Source of the DNA: Ulva prolifera
Taxonomy: Eukaryota; Chlorophyta; Ulvophyceae; Ulvales; Ulvaceae
DNA: 64,000 bases
NCBI GenBank assembly: GCA_023078555.1
Contig: CM041201.1
Span: 8,253,172 to 8,317,171, forward strand
Direction: 5' to 3'
Shown: positions 11,150 to 22,008 of the stretch, one piece after another
Layout: each line of letters opens with the position of its first letter
How positions within the stretch are numbered: the first letter of the stretch is position 1
Made by a program: the position numbers and the translations under genes
The notes under the pieces: model-generated
Database searches by the model: none
The model's input: only the letters and a program-made list of their open reading frames with translations
Told to the model about the DNA's origin: nothing

Positions 11150-12648
11150 TCAGCTCAACGGATCAGCTCCACTCCATTGAAAATCTAGATCATCTAACTT
11201 CTGAATTCTATCGTGTGGCATGACGCCAGATCTGCGGGCAATTCGCTGTACACTGCACCAATTGGTCAAGTACATTTGATGTTGCGCAGTGAAGGGTTCC
11301 CAGTCTGCAGACTTTCCGTTCTCCCTATGAAAGCGCTTCAGCTCAGAGTACCAGCACATCCACTCAGCAGCTTCGCTGTCCAGCTCAAAGCCTACGTCAT
11401 GCAGCTTTGCAATTTGCTCTCGTGTTAAATTCGCTTTGGAGTAATCTGACCTCTGCTTTTTGCACCAGCGAGCCAGGCCGGACTCATCCCCATCACGGAA
11501 GCCGCAGTGCACATCGTCTTGTTGCTGTTTGTACTCAATCAGCTGCTGGTACCGATTGTCCCAATCCGAGGCAGTGTCGGACGGAAGTCCATGCGAGAGT
11601 GCAGGGATCAAGTCATGTGCGGAAGCGTTCCTGTACACATGCCCCGAGTTGCCATGGCGCTGTGGCACTGTTGAATATAACGCACCACCTCTGTATCCAC
11701 TGCCCCAGGCACTAACGATACGCCCGACAGGGCTCTGTGAATGCATCAGAAATGTATGACCAGACTTCTGGACCTTCTGGAGGCCAACAGCTTGCTGCAT
11801 CACCGCTCGACAGGGCGGCAGAAAAGATGTGCACAGTGGCAACACCCCATTCATCACGGGACTGAAAGCGCACTGTAGCTCTTCGAAGTCTGTCAGAAGC
11901 AGGCTGGGCTGCTGCATCAGGAGGCGGGCAATGTCGAGCTGCCCCGGCATCTTGACACGAAGCTGAAACAGGCGCCTGGTCACTTGCTGGACGTCAGCAG
12001 TCAGCAGGCGAGGCTCTCGCAGTAGCATTTGCGCAACGTCCAAGTGACCAGCTAGCTTGCTGTCACCATCACGGACGCCCAGAATCGATGCAAGCTCCAC
12101 AAGCCGTGTGCTGACTTGCACTATTGCTGTCACTGCTGAAGATTCTGCACCCGGAGTCTGCAGAGCCCAAACTGTCTCCACGCCAGGAAGTGTGGTTGGA
12201 GTATCGGGAGATGGCGAGGTGACTGGCTGTGCTGTGGGTGGTGTCGGAGCATCTGAGTACTGCTCAAGGGATGATTGTGGATCCACTGCTATCCCCACCA
12301 GGCGTTGGCGCTCTAACGGATCGTATATGCCTCTAGCCTACAGCACGAATACTGTACTTGTATACCGGATTAATGGGACGTCGGGAACCAATCAGATTGC
12401 ATCTGGCACTCGTTTAGAGCTTCAGTACTGGCCTCTCATGTCACCAGACATGAGATTCGCACCTGCCAGTAAACGTCAAGAATCGAGAGTATGTGGTCAT
12501 GATCGAGTCCGAACGCTTCCGCATCGACTGGGCGCAGCGCACTCTGCGCAGGAAGCGGACGCCCGCGCGCCCTTCTGCCTGCAGTGGGTGCACGAGCACA
12601 CCCGCAACAGTTCAGACGCCGTACGGGTGACAGCACAGGCGAGACCAT
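11150..12648 (-). CDS. Helicase-associated (HA) domain protein with mTERF-like repeats
   Basis: Two exons: 12463-12648 (ATG at 12648, Arg-rich N-terminus of 62 residues) and 11150-12337, joined in phase 0 over a 125-bp intron (GTGCGA donor, CTGTAG acceptor with the stop inside it), 457 residues. The C-terminus holds two helicase-associated repeats (PF03457-type pattern: W-x3-Y-x2-L-x2-[YF], then W-x3-QR, then LxxxGF). The first spans WDNRYQQLIEYKQQ to KLHDVGFELD, the second WMCWYSELKRFHREN to KLDDLDFQW. Between residues of about 140 and 230 are two LLREPRLL / LLMQQPSLL units spaced about 35 residues, like mTERF helices. No helicase motor is present. The basic, Cys-containing N-terminus could target an organelle. 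HA-domain proteins without a helicase are abundant in heterokont algae and presumed to bind nucleic acid. Confidence 0.8.
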
Positions 12649-12649
12649 A

Positions 12650-13280
12650 TCCTCCGATGTCAATCTTGATTCTACTTGTGCATCTTGCAGCGGGGTCTAG
12701 GAATTCGAATGACCATCGGAGCGATCGGTACGAATATCAGTTCACACCGCGGTACCTTGCAGTGTATATCAAACAAGTTCTGGGCATGTCGATGCAATCT
12801 GCAATGTCACCTTGGCAATCGGCTCTGCGGTAAGCTCCGTGCGTATTGCAGTATGCTGCATGCATGCATTCTTTCCTCGAGCCAGGAACAGGGTCACTGC
12901 AGACTGGAACAGCACGAGCTCACAAGCTCCAGCTCGACCACACACCACAGACAAGCATCTCAATAGTGCCCCAACCCGCCAACATCAAACATGCATAGAC
13001 ATCCGCCGATGCCCGCAGGTGCAAAGCTACTCCATGTGCCGCCGAGTACCTCTCATGCGTGTCTGCCTCAAGTCCTGGACATTCCGAGACCCCCATGCAT
13101 GAGGAAGCATGGTGCCAGGTCTGGCACCCCGCATGTGTTACACGAGGGTCCTCTCACGCATACGGCCGAGGCCATCGTTTATGCACGTATCAGTACATGA
13201 GAGATGGTACATCAGAGGCAGTGTTACAGCAGAGCGAACGGGTCCAAACACAGACAGCACGCGATCAGGCAATCATGCCG
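12650..13280. other. Intergenic, between two minus-strand genes
   Basis: No supported gene. The stretch would contain the 5' flank of the HA-domain gene and the 3' flank of HEN1. TGCATGCAT-type palindromes are frequent here, as throughout the window. Confidence 0.4.
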
Positions 13281-16200
13281 TCAGTCATTCACGTCGGCGT
13301 CCGCCAGGTCAAACGCACGCAGGCCGTGCAGCATCGCGTCGACGCCCTCCGCGAGCGCGCCGCCCCCCTGCGCCGCGACCGCAGCACGCAGCGCGTCCGC
13401 GGAGGCGCCGTCCAGCGCCGCGGCGAGGGGCGGCAGCCGCCGCGTGTCAAACACAGCCTCCGCGCGCAGCGGCCCGACACTCACCGCGTCCACGGCCGCA
13501 CTGGCCTCTCGCACAAACACCGCCGCCTGCACCCCCAGCCACTATGAATCATGCTGCATGATGCTGTGACGATCTGGGGCCCCCTCTTGTGCAGGCAGTC
13601 CAACCCGCCGGCCACAGAGAGCCCTACACGCGCACAAGCAGCACACATACAGGAGTGTGAATGGGCGGACGCAGATGCATGACGAGATCAATAGCACACA
13701 GTCAAGTGCTCCCCCGATCACACCAGCGCCCGCGTGTGACAAGAAAGAAAGGCTGAGGTCACGGCAAGGGTGGGGGTTGGGAGCAGGCACAGAGAACACA
13801 GGGGAATGCGCCACTGCTCCTTGGTGGGCACACAACAGGCCGCGGCAGCGCTCACGAGGTATAGCGGCGCACCTGTGTTGCGGCGCCGACGTCACAGCCG
13901 GCCCCTCCGGCCGCCTCCTCCCACCTCCCGTGGTCCATCGCGATGCCGACCCCCTGGAAGGTGACGGTGTATCCGTGCGCTGCGGCGTGCCGCTGCGCCC
14001 ACGCGCGGAACTCGCTCCGCGTCCACTCGAACTTGTGGTCGCGGTCGCGCATCGGCCGGCCGTCGGCGCCAAGTGGCTTGAGGGGGTCGGCATCGCACAG
14101 GGGCGCACAGAAGCGGATGACGCGGTTGTACTCGACGTTGGGGGTCGTCACGACAGCCAGCCGCGGCCTGCGGCACAGCCGCACCACGATCAGCGCTGTT
14201 ACAGCTCATGTGCGGGGGGTGAGGCACCCAACAGACCTCCAGCCGTGTGCGGATGCCCCGGCTTTCACGAGAGTGATACGTGTGATGACAGCATGCACGG
14301 GTGTAGTAACAAGGCGCGAGACTCCCTCCCGGATCGAGAGTGCTCGGTGCATTTGGCCCTGGAGATCTGGCAGGGTGGCGTACCGCAGCGCATGCAGCAG
14401 GCCCCGCGCAAACGCGTCCGGGTCATGCACGTGCTCCACCACCTCGCACGCCACCGCAGCATCGCAGCCGCGCCACTCCCCCCACCCCTCTGCCTCCACT
14501 AGCGGCGCCTGCGTCACGCTCCCCTGCACAGCACGCACAGCACGCGTCACACCGGGTGCGCTGCCCCGCTGTTGACAGCCGTGGCCTGGGGGTCCTCAAG
14601 CGCCCTGGGCCACAACACGGCCTGAAACGCGCCGGAACCTCGGATGCATGTGGATTACGTAGACGCGCAGGACCGAAGTCGGCGAGGTCGGCAGCACTGA
14701 TGCCTGCGTGATACAGAGACCAAGCCGGGGAGGCAGGGAGCACCGCGGGCTTTGATGCCGGTGTGTGGTTCGGCAGCAGCGCTGGGTGTTGTGTCCGATC
14801 ATGTAAAGCAAGTCCGGACATCTCAGTATCAGGTCAAGCATCAGAGGGTGCAGGTCTGAATCCGGGGTGGCAGCCCTGACAATGCTGCGGCGCAACCCCA
14901 CACTGCGCGGCGGGAGGCGCACCTGCAGCAGCTGGATCGCTGGCACAGCGTGGCAGCGCAGGCCCTCCTCAGTGTGGTGCTTCACGAGGGCAGCCAGCAC
15001 GCGCTTGCAGCCGCGCTGCAGCGCCGTCGGCGACTCGTCGACGCCGGCGACCGCGGCGACCGCGCTCCCCGCCGGGTCGAGCAGCAGCGACTTGATCCAG
15101 GAGCCCTCGCCGCAGCCAAAGTCGACGACCGTCTTGCACCCGTGAGCCCGCACCACCTGCATGCTGGCCAGCCCCTCGGGCTTCAAGCATGCGCCTGTGT
15201 GTCACGAGGACTAAAGCCCGGGAGGCAGGGAGCGCCGCAGGAATCGCGTGCACCACAAGAACAGGAACACGTGTGTTCTATACAGCACACCAAGACAGCG
15301 CGCGCATGTGTGTACACCCTGGTGGGTGGGGCGGACCTCGCGGATGAGGGTGTGCCGCTGAGTGGCCAGAGGTGGCGAGAACACCTTGGGCTGCTGCGCC
15401 TGCCCCGGCTGCGAGGCCGCCACCGCCACACGCACCGCCACCGCCACCCGCTCCACGAGGCCAGAGGGGTCGTGGCCTAGGAAGGGCAGCCGCGTCGGCA
15501 CCGTCGCGATCGCGCCCGCACGCATCTGCAGCAGCGCCGCCTGCATGCACCACACGGCACCGTGCTTCTCAACCGAAAACAGTCCCGTAGCATCAGGCCC
15601 ATGCATGCCCCCCATTGTGATCCGGGCGGCGCAATAACGCGTGTTGAGTGCATGCCTCATGCGGACCAAATCACCCAGCATGTACCCCCATGCAATGGCC
15701 ACATGCGTGGCGCGACTGAAGCGCCCTGCATTTAGCTGCACACATGGGGCACATGCATGGCGTGCGCTCCACCAAAACCGACACTTCGGGATTCAGACCT
15801 CGATTGCGGGAACCCAGGAGCCGGTGCCGAGGCGGCCGTGCAGGTGGCAGTGTTCCAGCACCACCTCCCGGCCCCCGACGTCCGCCGTCGCGGTGACGTC
15901 GCCCTTCACGGTGCTCCCGGGCTGCAGCACCGGGCCGGCGCCCGGGGCCTCCCACTGTAGCTCCGCTGGCTCAGCCTCCGGTAGGCTGCCGGGCGGCACC
16001 GGCCGCCCCAGAAGCGCCTCGACGGTGATCTGCTCCAGCCTGCGCACCCACCACCACCTCGCGGTGTCAATTTCACTTGTTGCCATACCGCAAGAGCAGG
16101 TGCCGGGTGAATGTGAATATGACGTTGTGGGGAATGTGCTCAGTCGCAGAGTAGGTGGGGACACCGCTGGCGCATGCTGCGGCTGTGACAAGCTTCAATA

Positions 16201-19200
16201 ACTTTTTCATGCATGAATCCGGCCGCCCTAGCAACGCCGCCACTGTGACCTGCTCCAGCCTGCTCCAGCCACCGCACGGTGTAGGCTGTTCTTGTTGCTG
16301 GACCAGAAACAAAGGGTTTTCCTTTTATAGCAGGTGCCTGGTGGAGATGAACAGGACGTTGTTAGAAATATGCTGACACGCAGAGCAGGTGGGGACACCG
16401 CCGTTGCCGCGGACACATGCCGTGAGTGAGCCAAGCTTGAAACAGCATCATGCATGCCGGCCTCGGCGCGGAGCACTTCGGCCTAGACGTTAATGAGCAA
16501 AATTAATAAGCATGGAATTCTCTGGATGAGTCTGTGAAGTGCGGTGGGGACATCCACAGGGTGGGGCAGGGGGACGCACTTGTGGAGGGCCGTTAGCGCC
16601 GCAGCCTCACGCGCATCCTCCGCCGTCGCGGCCGTCGCCTCCGCCGCAATCTCAGACCCCAGCGCAGACACACGCATCGAGAAGGCGAACGTCTGTGTAG
16701 GGTGCGCGCCGTCGTCACATGCGGCCGCCGCGGCAGCTGACGCGGCCGGCGGGCCGCTGCCGGCCGCGCAGGCGGCTGCTGCGGCGGCGGCTGCGCCATC
16801 GTTGACAGAGATGGAGGAGTCGGTGTGCACAACGGCCGCCCCCGGGATCGATTGCAGCGCCTTGGCCAGCAGCTGCTGTGGCGCCGGGCCAGCCCATGCA
16901 TCCGCGCCGTCGTACATACGCGGAACCCTGTGGCACGGAGCGTGCGTCACGATAGCAGTGCATTCCCCAAAGCAACGCCTCGGCAGTTGCACGATGCCGG
17001 CAGAACATTGTCATGAGAATGCAATGCTTGTAGTATGCATCGATCCCCTGCCATGCAATGCCTCGTGCTTTTGTGTGTGCTGTTGGTGAATTTCTGTCAT
17101 GATGTCTAGCCCGTTGCCGGGCAGCAGCCACGAGAGCGCCACACACAGACCCATGCAGCCCCGGCCGAGACCACCGTGCTGCCGCAGGAGGCGTGGAGTA
17201 CGCACCGGCGCAGGACGGAGCCGGGGCTGCGGTTGCTGCGCAGCCACAACCCTGACAGGCTCGGCCCGAGGTCGGCGGTGTCCATGCCGCGCCACACGAG
17301 GCGCATCGCCGGCCGCACAGTCACCTGCACGCCGCCGTGCTCCGGCGCGGCCGGGTCGGGCGGGAGCCCGGCGATGCGGATGCGCGTGATCAGCATCGGC
17401 CCGCGGACGGTGCAGCCCGTGATGACGGACGCCCTGCAGCACATCGGGGCCACGCCGGCGTGGATACCAGGGTCAATCAGGAGTGGCCACCGGTGGCGAC
17501 TTGCGGTCTGCTTGGACGGAGCATGAGGGGGTGTGACCGAAAGCGGCGCCCTGGTATGTGTGGTTGGAGGCGCGAGCAGGAGTGGTGTTGGGGATTCGGG
17601 CAACATCCGACAGAATGCATTGCACGATTGCTCATAAAAGGCACGGTGGATCGTGATGGTGGTCGGGGGGTGAGAGGGGGGGTCTCTGCGCACCGGGTGT
17701 TGACGGCGGGGGGGTCCGCATCCGGGGGCGGCAGCGCAGCATAGCAGTCGCCGCAGCGCACAGTGGACTTGAAGAGGTTGGGCAGTGCAGACCCGGCTGT
17801 GGCCACCGGGCTTCCGGACGCGTCGCGCTTGCCACGGCCTGCACACACGGCACGCGCGCCTGAGACGCTGAGAGATTGTTCGACGCAAGCGGCAGGTGCG
17901 TCAGCGACCCACAGATGAAAAGGGGCGGCCGCAGTGAGTGATGCGCTACGAGCATCCAGTGAGCCGCGCCTGTGTGCCTTTTCTGTCGGGTGCGAGAGTT
18001 CTGATGCGCGGCCTTGTAGCTCGCGCTGCTCGTGTGTTGGGTCCGACCGTATGAATGCTGCTGCGTGAATGGTACTAGCAATGCGGCGGTCACACGGAGG
18101 GCAGCTGCTGTGGGTCGAGACAGGGGCGCACAAGCGGATGCGCCGGGCTCATCCGCCGCCTCCGCCGCCAGGGCGTCCAGCTGCGCAGCCGCCGGCGCCG
18201 CGGCCCCCGAACCCTGCGGCGCCTCCGGCGACACGCGGGCGCGCTTGTACTCCGCAGGCTCCGCCACGACGGCGCGCGCTGCCGCGTCCGCCTCGGCGGC
18301 GGCAGCGGCCGCCGCGGCGAGGGTGCAGTGAAGCGTCTTGCCGTCGAGCGTGGCGACTCGCACGAGCCGCTCCTGCGGCGCCGACAGCGCCCCCGCGAGG
18401 CAGGCGCGGAAGTGGCCGGCGGTGGGGACGTCGACTGTGGTGACCTCCTCCCTGCAGACGCGAGACGCTTCAATGCATGCATGTGTTACAAGGACCAAGC
18501 AAGCGAGGCAGGTAGCACCGCAAGCAAGAACCAGGGGAACCGCATACCACGCAACCATGCATGCATGTGCGCCAGATGTCGCTTGCATTGGCCGGGTTCC
18601 ATGCATGCGTACGGCCGTCATCGGGGAGTGTGTTCGTTGCCCCGGCTGCAAGCGCTGCCGAAATGTATGGCCTGGTTCGCACGTGCACGGCAAAGCTTGC
18701 CAGCGCCGATCCGCTGCGTTGTGTGTACGGGCAGTGCGCGGCCACTGCTACAAGCACAACTCCAGCCAAAGGACCTGTGTATCGGCAGGGGCGGGGTGGG
18801 CGCACGAGGGGTCAACCGGCACCAGCACAGCGCGCAGCGTGGCCGGCCGCTGCGGGTCGCTCTCCACGACGATGTCCGTCGCGGCCTCGACCGACCCGTG
18901 GCCGAACTCCACAAAGCCGGGGTTCAGCCGCGCCGCGGCGGCGGCGGGGTCGGCAAAGTGGAGGCGGAGGCTGAGGGCGGAGGGGGAGAGGGTGACGCCG
19001 GGGGGCGCGGGCCTGGCGGCTAGTTCGCGTGCGAGGGCCGGCACCTGTTCGTACTGTGTGCGGCCGAGGGTCTTGCAGTATTTGAGCACCTGAATGCAGG
19101 CCTTGTTGCACGCGTGATGTGTGTGTGTGCTTTACAAGGCAGGGAGGCAGGAAGCGTGTTGCGTGCATTTGGTATGGTATGAGCGACTGTATTGGCTACA

Positions 19201-20120
19201 AGGGGCAGCTGCGCAGACCTCTGGGGAGCTGTCTGGTGAGAGCGGTAAGGAGAGAGGGACTGGTGGTCATTGATGGTGAGGGAGTTGTGATGATCGCGGG
19301 CTGAACACATCATGCAGTTGTATGTGGCTCGTGGATGCAAGGCTGCACCGGGAATGGGGCTGTTGGTGATATAGACTGGAGCAGCCAGCACCGCAGCGGC
19401 TCTACAGGGACGGATATTTTACAGCTTATGGAGCAGTAGGTTGCAGCAGGCAATGGTGGGGTGGGGGGGGGCGTACAAAGAGGTTGCCCAGCAGAGGCGC
19501 GATTGGAATCCAGCCATCGAGGTGCTGCTGCGCCATGATGACATGGGTTCGGATGTCTGACAGCTTTGCGACCTTCTCCGTCAGGAGAGCAGCTTCTAGA
19601 ACTTCCCAGCCACTCTGCAGCGACGTTCCCTATCTCTACGATTCTCAAGCAGCTGGGGATGCCTTGCCCAGTGCTCAGCACACTGCGGGAGACAATGCGT
19701 GATGGAGGCACGAAGGAGCCGTCGCAGCTGATATCAAACACGTTGAAGATGCTTACACAGCGACTGTGCCTCGATGGTACCCCTGCCTGGACGCCATTCT
19801 ATGCAGGCGCTAGGGAACGCGGCCTGAATGCCGTGGAGTGCGCCAGGAGGACACACCTGTGGTGAGTGCATGACTTGTTTGTATGCCTCGATTTGACACA
19901 GAAACTCGTGAGCTGCTTTCATGGCTGCGGCCTTAGCGGCCTTCTTGTTGCGCTCAGTCGCGGTGAACACTGTCTCGGGAAAGCCATGACCACCTTCGTC
20001 GTGCGCGTGGAGAGTGACGGCGCACGTGAACGCAGGTTCAGGCGCATCTTGTTTGATGAATTCTATCTCTGGCTGTTTGCATTTTGATTTGGAGCAGAAC
20101 GCTGACACCAGCTGTGCCAT
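13281..20120 (-). CDS. HEN1: HEN1 small-RNA 2'-O-methyltransferase
   Basis: Methylates the 3'-terminal ribose of small RNAs using S-adenosylmethionine. Phase-consistent exons: 19857-20120 (ATG 20120; dsRBD-like, with ERNKKAAKAAAMKAA), 18132-18451, 17694-17838, 17206-17433, 16580-16927 (second dsRBD-like), 15799-16039 and about 15318-15540 (FKBP-like domain, GTGSWVPAIE joined to AALLQMRAG), 14923-about 15187 (FSPPL before it, then VVDFGCGEG, the SAM-binding motif I), 14384-14523 (CEVVEH, metal-binding Glu, Glu, His), 13873-14167 (VVTTPNVEYN and DHKFEWTR, supplying the other metal-binding His) and 13281-13526 (QAAVFVRE, then stop). Exons near 19477-19780 and 18840-19092 are likely but their edges are uncertain; a frameshift-like break lies near 19750. 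The domain order matches plant HEN1: dsRBD, linker domain, dsRBD, PPIase-like domain, methyltransferase. Its presence implies a miRNA/siRNA pathway of the plant type. Confidence 0.9.
14704..14750 (-). repeat. Intronic CCTGCCTC repeat, copy in HEN1 methyltransferase intron
   Basis: On the minus strand: GCGGTGCTCCCTGCCTCC, then GGCTTGGTCTCTGTATCAC. It matches segments in three other HEN1 introns and at 57672-57757. It lies within the 14524-14922 intron. Confidence 0.6.
15205..15240 (-). repeat. Intronic CCTGCCTC repeat, second copy
   Basis: On the minus strand: GCGGCGCTCCCTGCCTCC followed by GGGCTTTAGTCCTCGTGAC, just upstream of the acceptor of the VVDFGCGEG exon. Confidence 0.55.
16041..16440 (-). 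repeat. Tandem duplication in HEN1 intron carrying a decayed exon copy
   Basis: Two diverged units of about 220 bp share GCAGGTGGGGACACCG- and AAGCTTxAAxxA-type blocks. At 16215-16270 (minus strand) a copy of the start of the next exon is found: RLEQVTVAALLGRP against the true exon's RLEQITVEALLGRP, again preceded by a CAG acceptor. It runs into unrelated sequence afterwards, so it is probably a dead or skipped exon. Confidence 0.65.
18487..18545 (-). repeat. Intronic CCTGCCTC repeat, third copy (longest in HEN1)
   Basis: On the minus strand: GGTTCTTGCTTGCGGTGCTA, CCTGCCTCGCTTGCTTGGTC, CTTGTAACACATGC. It is nearly identical to 57690-57755 (plus strand) over about 55 bp. The 3' end CCTTGTAA resembles the tails of the other retroelement fragments here. 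Confidence 0.7.
19128..19160 (-). repeat. Intronic CCTGCCTC repeat, fourth copy
   Basis: On the minus strand: GCTTCCTGCCTCCCTGCC then TTGTAAAGCACAC, 35 bp upstream of the CATTCAG acceptor of the next HEN1 exon. Confidence 0.45.
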
Positions 20121-20322
20121 GGTGGCATGCAGCAGATCGTCGATTGAGGTCTACAGGCAGCAGCTTGAACGCGCAAGCATACCAACGCACGCAGACTACC
20201 TACAGCATTGACGAACTTCGGTATGCTTTCATCCAGCCTGGACGCAGCCTCGGTGCAACGTTGGAAGCGACATGGGCTGCATGGCTCCTGGAGATTGATT
20301 CGCCACTCGCGCACGCTGCCAT

Positions 20323-20640
20323 GCATGTATGTATTTACAAAGGACAGAGGCCGGGCACGAAGCCGGTTCTCGGAAGTCCCTCGCAAATCCACTCACTCAT
20401 TCATGGCACTATAGTTATAGCTAGGCCGGGCAAGAGCTCCCACCACAGCCCTGCCAGTATTTCCAGCCAAAGATTGAACCCCCGACGCAGCACGTGTATC
20501 TCTGAGATACATAGGCATTTCCGCAACGCCACACTCAATCGGCGCAAAGCATTCATCACACACCATGGTCCACCACACCACACCGTGATGCAACCTCCGC
20601 CAGCCGATGTCTGCATGCATGATGATCCATCATGTAAGTT
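20323..20640 (-). mobile_element. 5'-truncated non-LTR retrotransposon 3' end, copy 1
   Basis: On the minus strand it carries the reverse-transcriptase-ORF C-terminal block (NALRRLSVALRK, then VLRRGFNLWLEILAG) and the conserved end GGCCTCTGTCCTTTGTAAAT. It aligns with copies at 28995-29218 and 29224-29690. Truncation at the 5' side with a common 3' end is typical of LINE insertion. The frame is broken relative to the 29-kb copy. Confidence 0.7.
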
Positions 20641-20837
20641 ACATGATGTAACCTCCAGCTCCCAGCACACCTATGCACCCAGCTGGCGCTCCTTTCACAC
20701 GATGACAAATTTGTTAACGCCCAGGCGTTCGTTCGACTGCGCAGCAGCGTTGCAGTCCCCGGCAGCGTTGGTCAACCTATAGCTATAGGTTGCTAGCCGT
20801 ATGGTGGTTAACCAATTGCTGCATGCGTGCAGCTGTC

Positions 20838-20909
20838 AAGTAAAGCAAACCTGAATTTACTGAGCCGTATCCTATTGGACATTGACAACTCCGAGTTAAC
20901 GGGACCACG
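20838..20909 (-). repeat. GGATACGGCTCAG-family repeat, copy 2
   Basis: Reverse-complement copy with CCTATTGGACATTGACAACT and CCGAGTTAACGGGACCACG, nearly identical to the 8141 copy and lacking its first ~25 bp. Confidence 0.8.
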
Positions 20910-21212
20910 CATGCTGCGTGTGTATACAGTGTAACATTCACAAGGATCCCACGCGTGTACGGTCAGACAAATACATCGCATATGCCTTGTGTAGATAACC
21001 GCGGTGCCCAGGCGATCGGAGGAGGACGGCACAGCTGCTGCATCGGATTCACTGAGTCGCTGCAGATATGTCTGCGATAGGAAATCGATCGATATGCATG
21101 GGAAAGACTGGGGAGAGAGGGCAGGGCTGCAGCATGGGTGCTTGAATTACTTGGAAGTAGTTCAATTGACGCATGCATGTGGCCCCAGCTGCACAGCTCC
21201 ACGTTGCGCCTC

Positions 21213-21268
<56 letters not shown>

Positions 21269-22008
21269 ATCATGTCATCAATCAATGTTGCGACCGGAGC
21301 GGCAAACACAGTGACTACATCCACGTTGCCTCACCTGGGTGAGCCAGATCCGTGGGTGAGTCAAGGGTGGGTGAGCAACTGGCTAGATTCACCATAATGG
21401 CTCGTTTCAGGCTTTCATTATTGCTGGAGATGATTCACGCGGACATGCTGCAGGTTGCCTCCTGGTACTGTGCCAACGGTAGACAGGAGCCTGCCTGCGT
21501 GCCTGCTGCGAGGCTCAGGCAGGCACCGCTGCAGGCGGGCGGGCACAGAGGCAAGCAAGGGCGTTGCTAAGCTTGCACCAGTGAGCATTCACCATCACTG
21601 CAGCTGCATGCAGTGCGCTGGATGTCGCTGCAGCTAGCACGAGGCCTCGCAAGGCTGAAACATCGCCCTGGCAACTTGCATGCATATGTCCGGGAAAAGT
21701 ATCGGCTTGTGCGCAAGCGGTCTCTTGAAAGCTGCGAGTAGAGTTCTGGCCACCAGCTCGCTTGGCGGAAGCCACTCGTGCTCGCTTCGGCGATGCACTG
21801 CTAGCCACATAACATATTCGATGGCGTGGCCCGTGCGACAGGAAGCGAGTAATGAACGACCTTTGCGCTACACTTTGTATTTTCAGGCTACATTGTGCAG
21901 GCTGTTTGTGCGTCTTGGAAATTGTTTCATTTGTTGCTCGAGGGCGTTGCAGTGCGCACACGCTGGGGGTCCACACGCAGCTGCGCATGTGCTCGTCCTG
22001 CGATAGCT
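20910..22008. other. Intergenic with TA microsatellite
   Basis: No supported gene. (TA)n fills 21218-21266. The segment just before 22009 is the presumed promoter and 5'UTR of the TPR gene. Confidence 0.4.
21218..21266. repeat. (TA)n microsatellite
   Basis: About 24 uninterrupted TA units, preceded by a short T run. Confidence 0.95.

Noticed and set aside
13109-18443. Many GC-rich plus-strand frames over 13.1-19 kb
   Set aside because: They overlap exons of HEN1, whose minus-strand frames align to a known family with matching splice phases.
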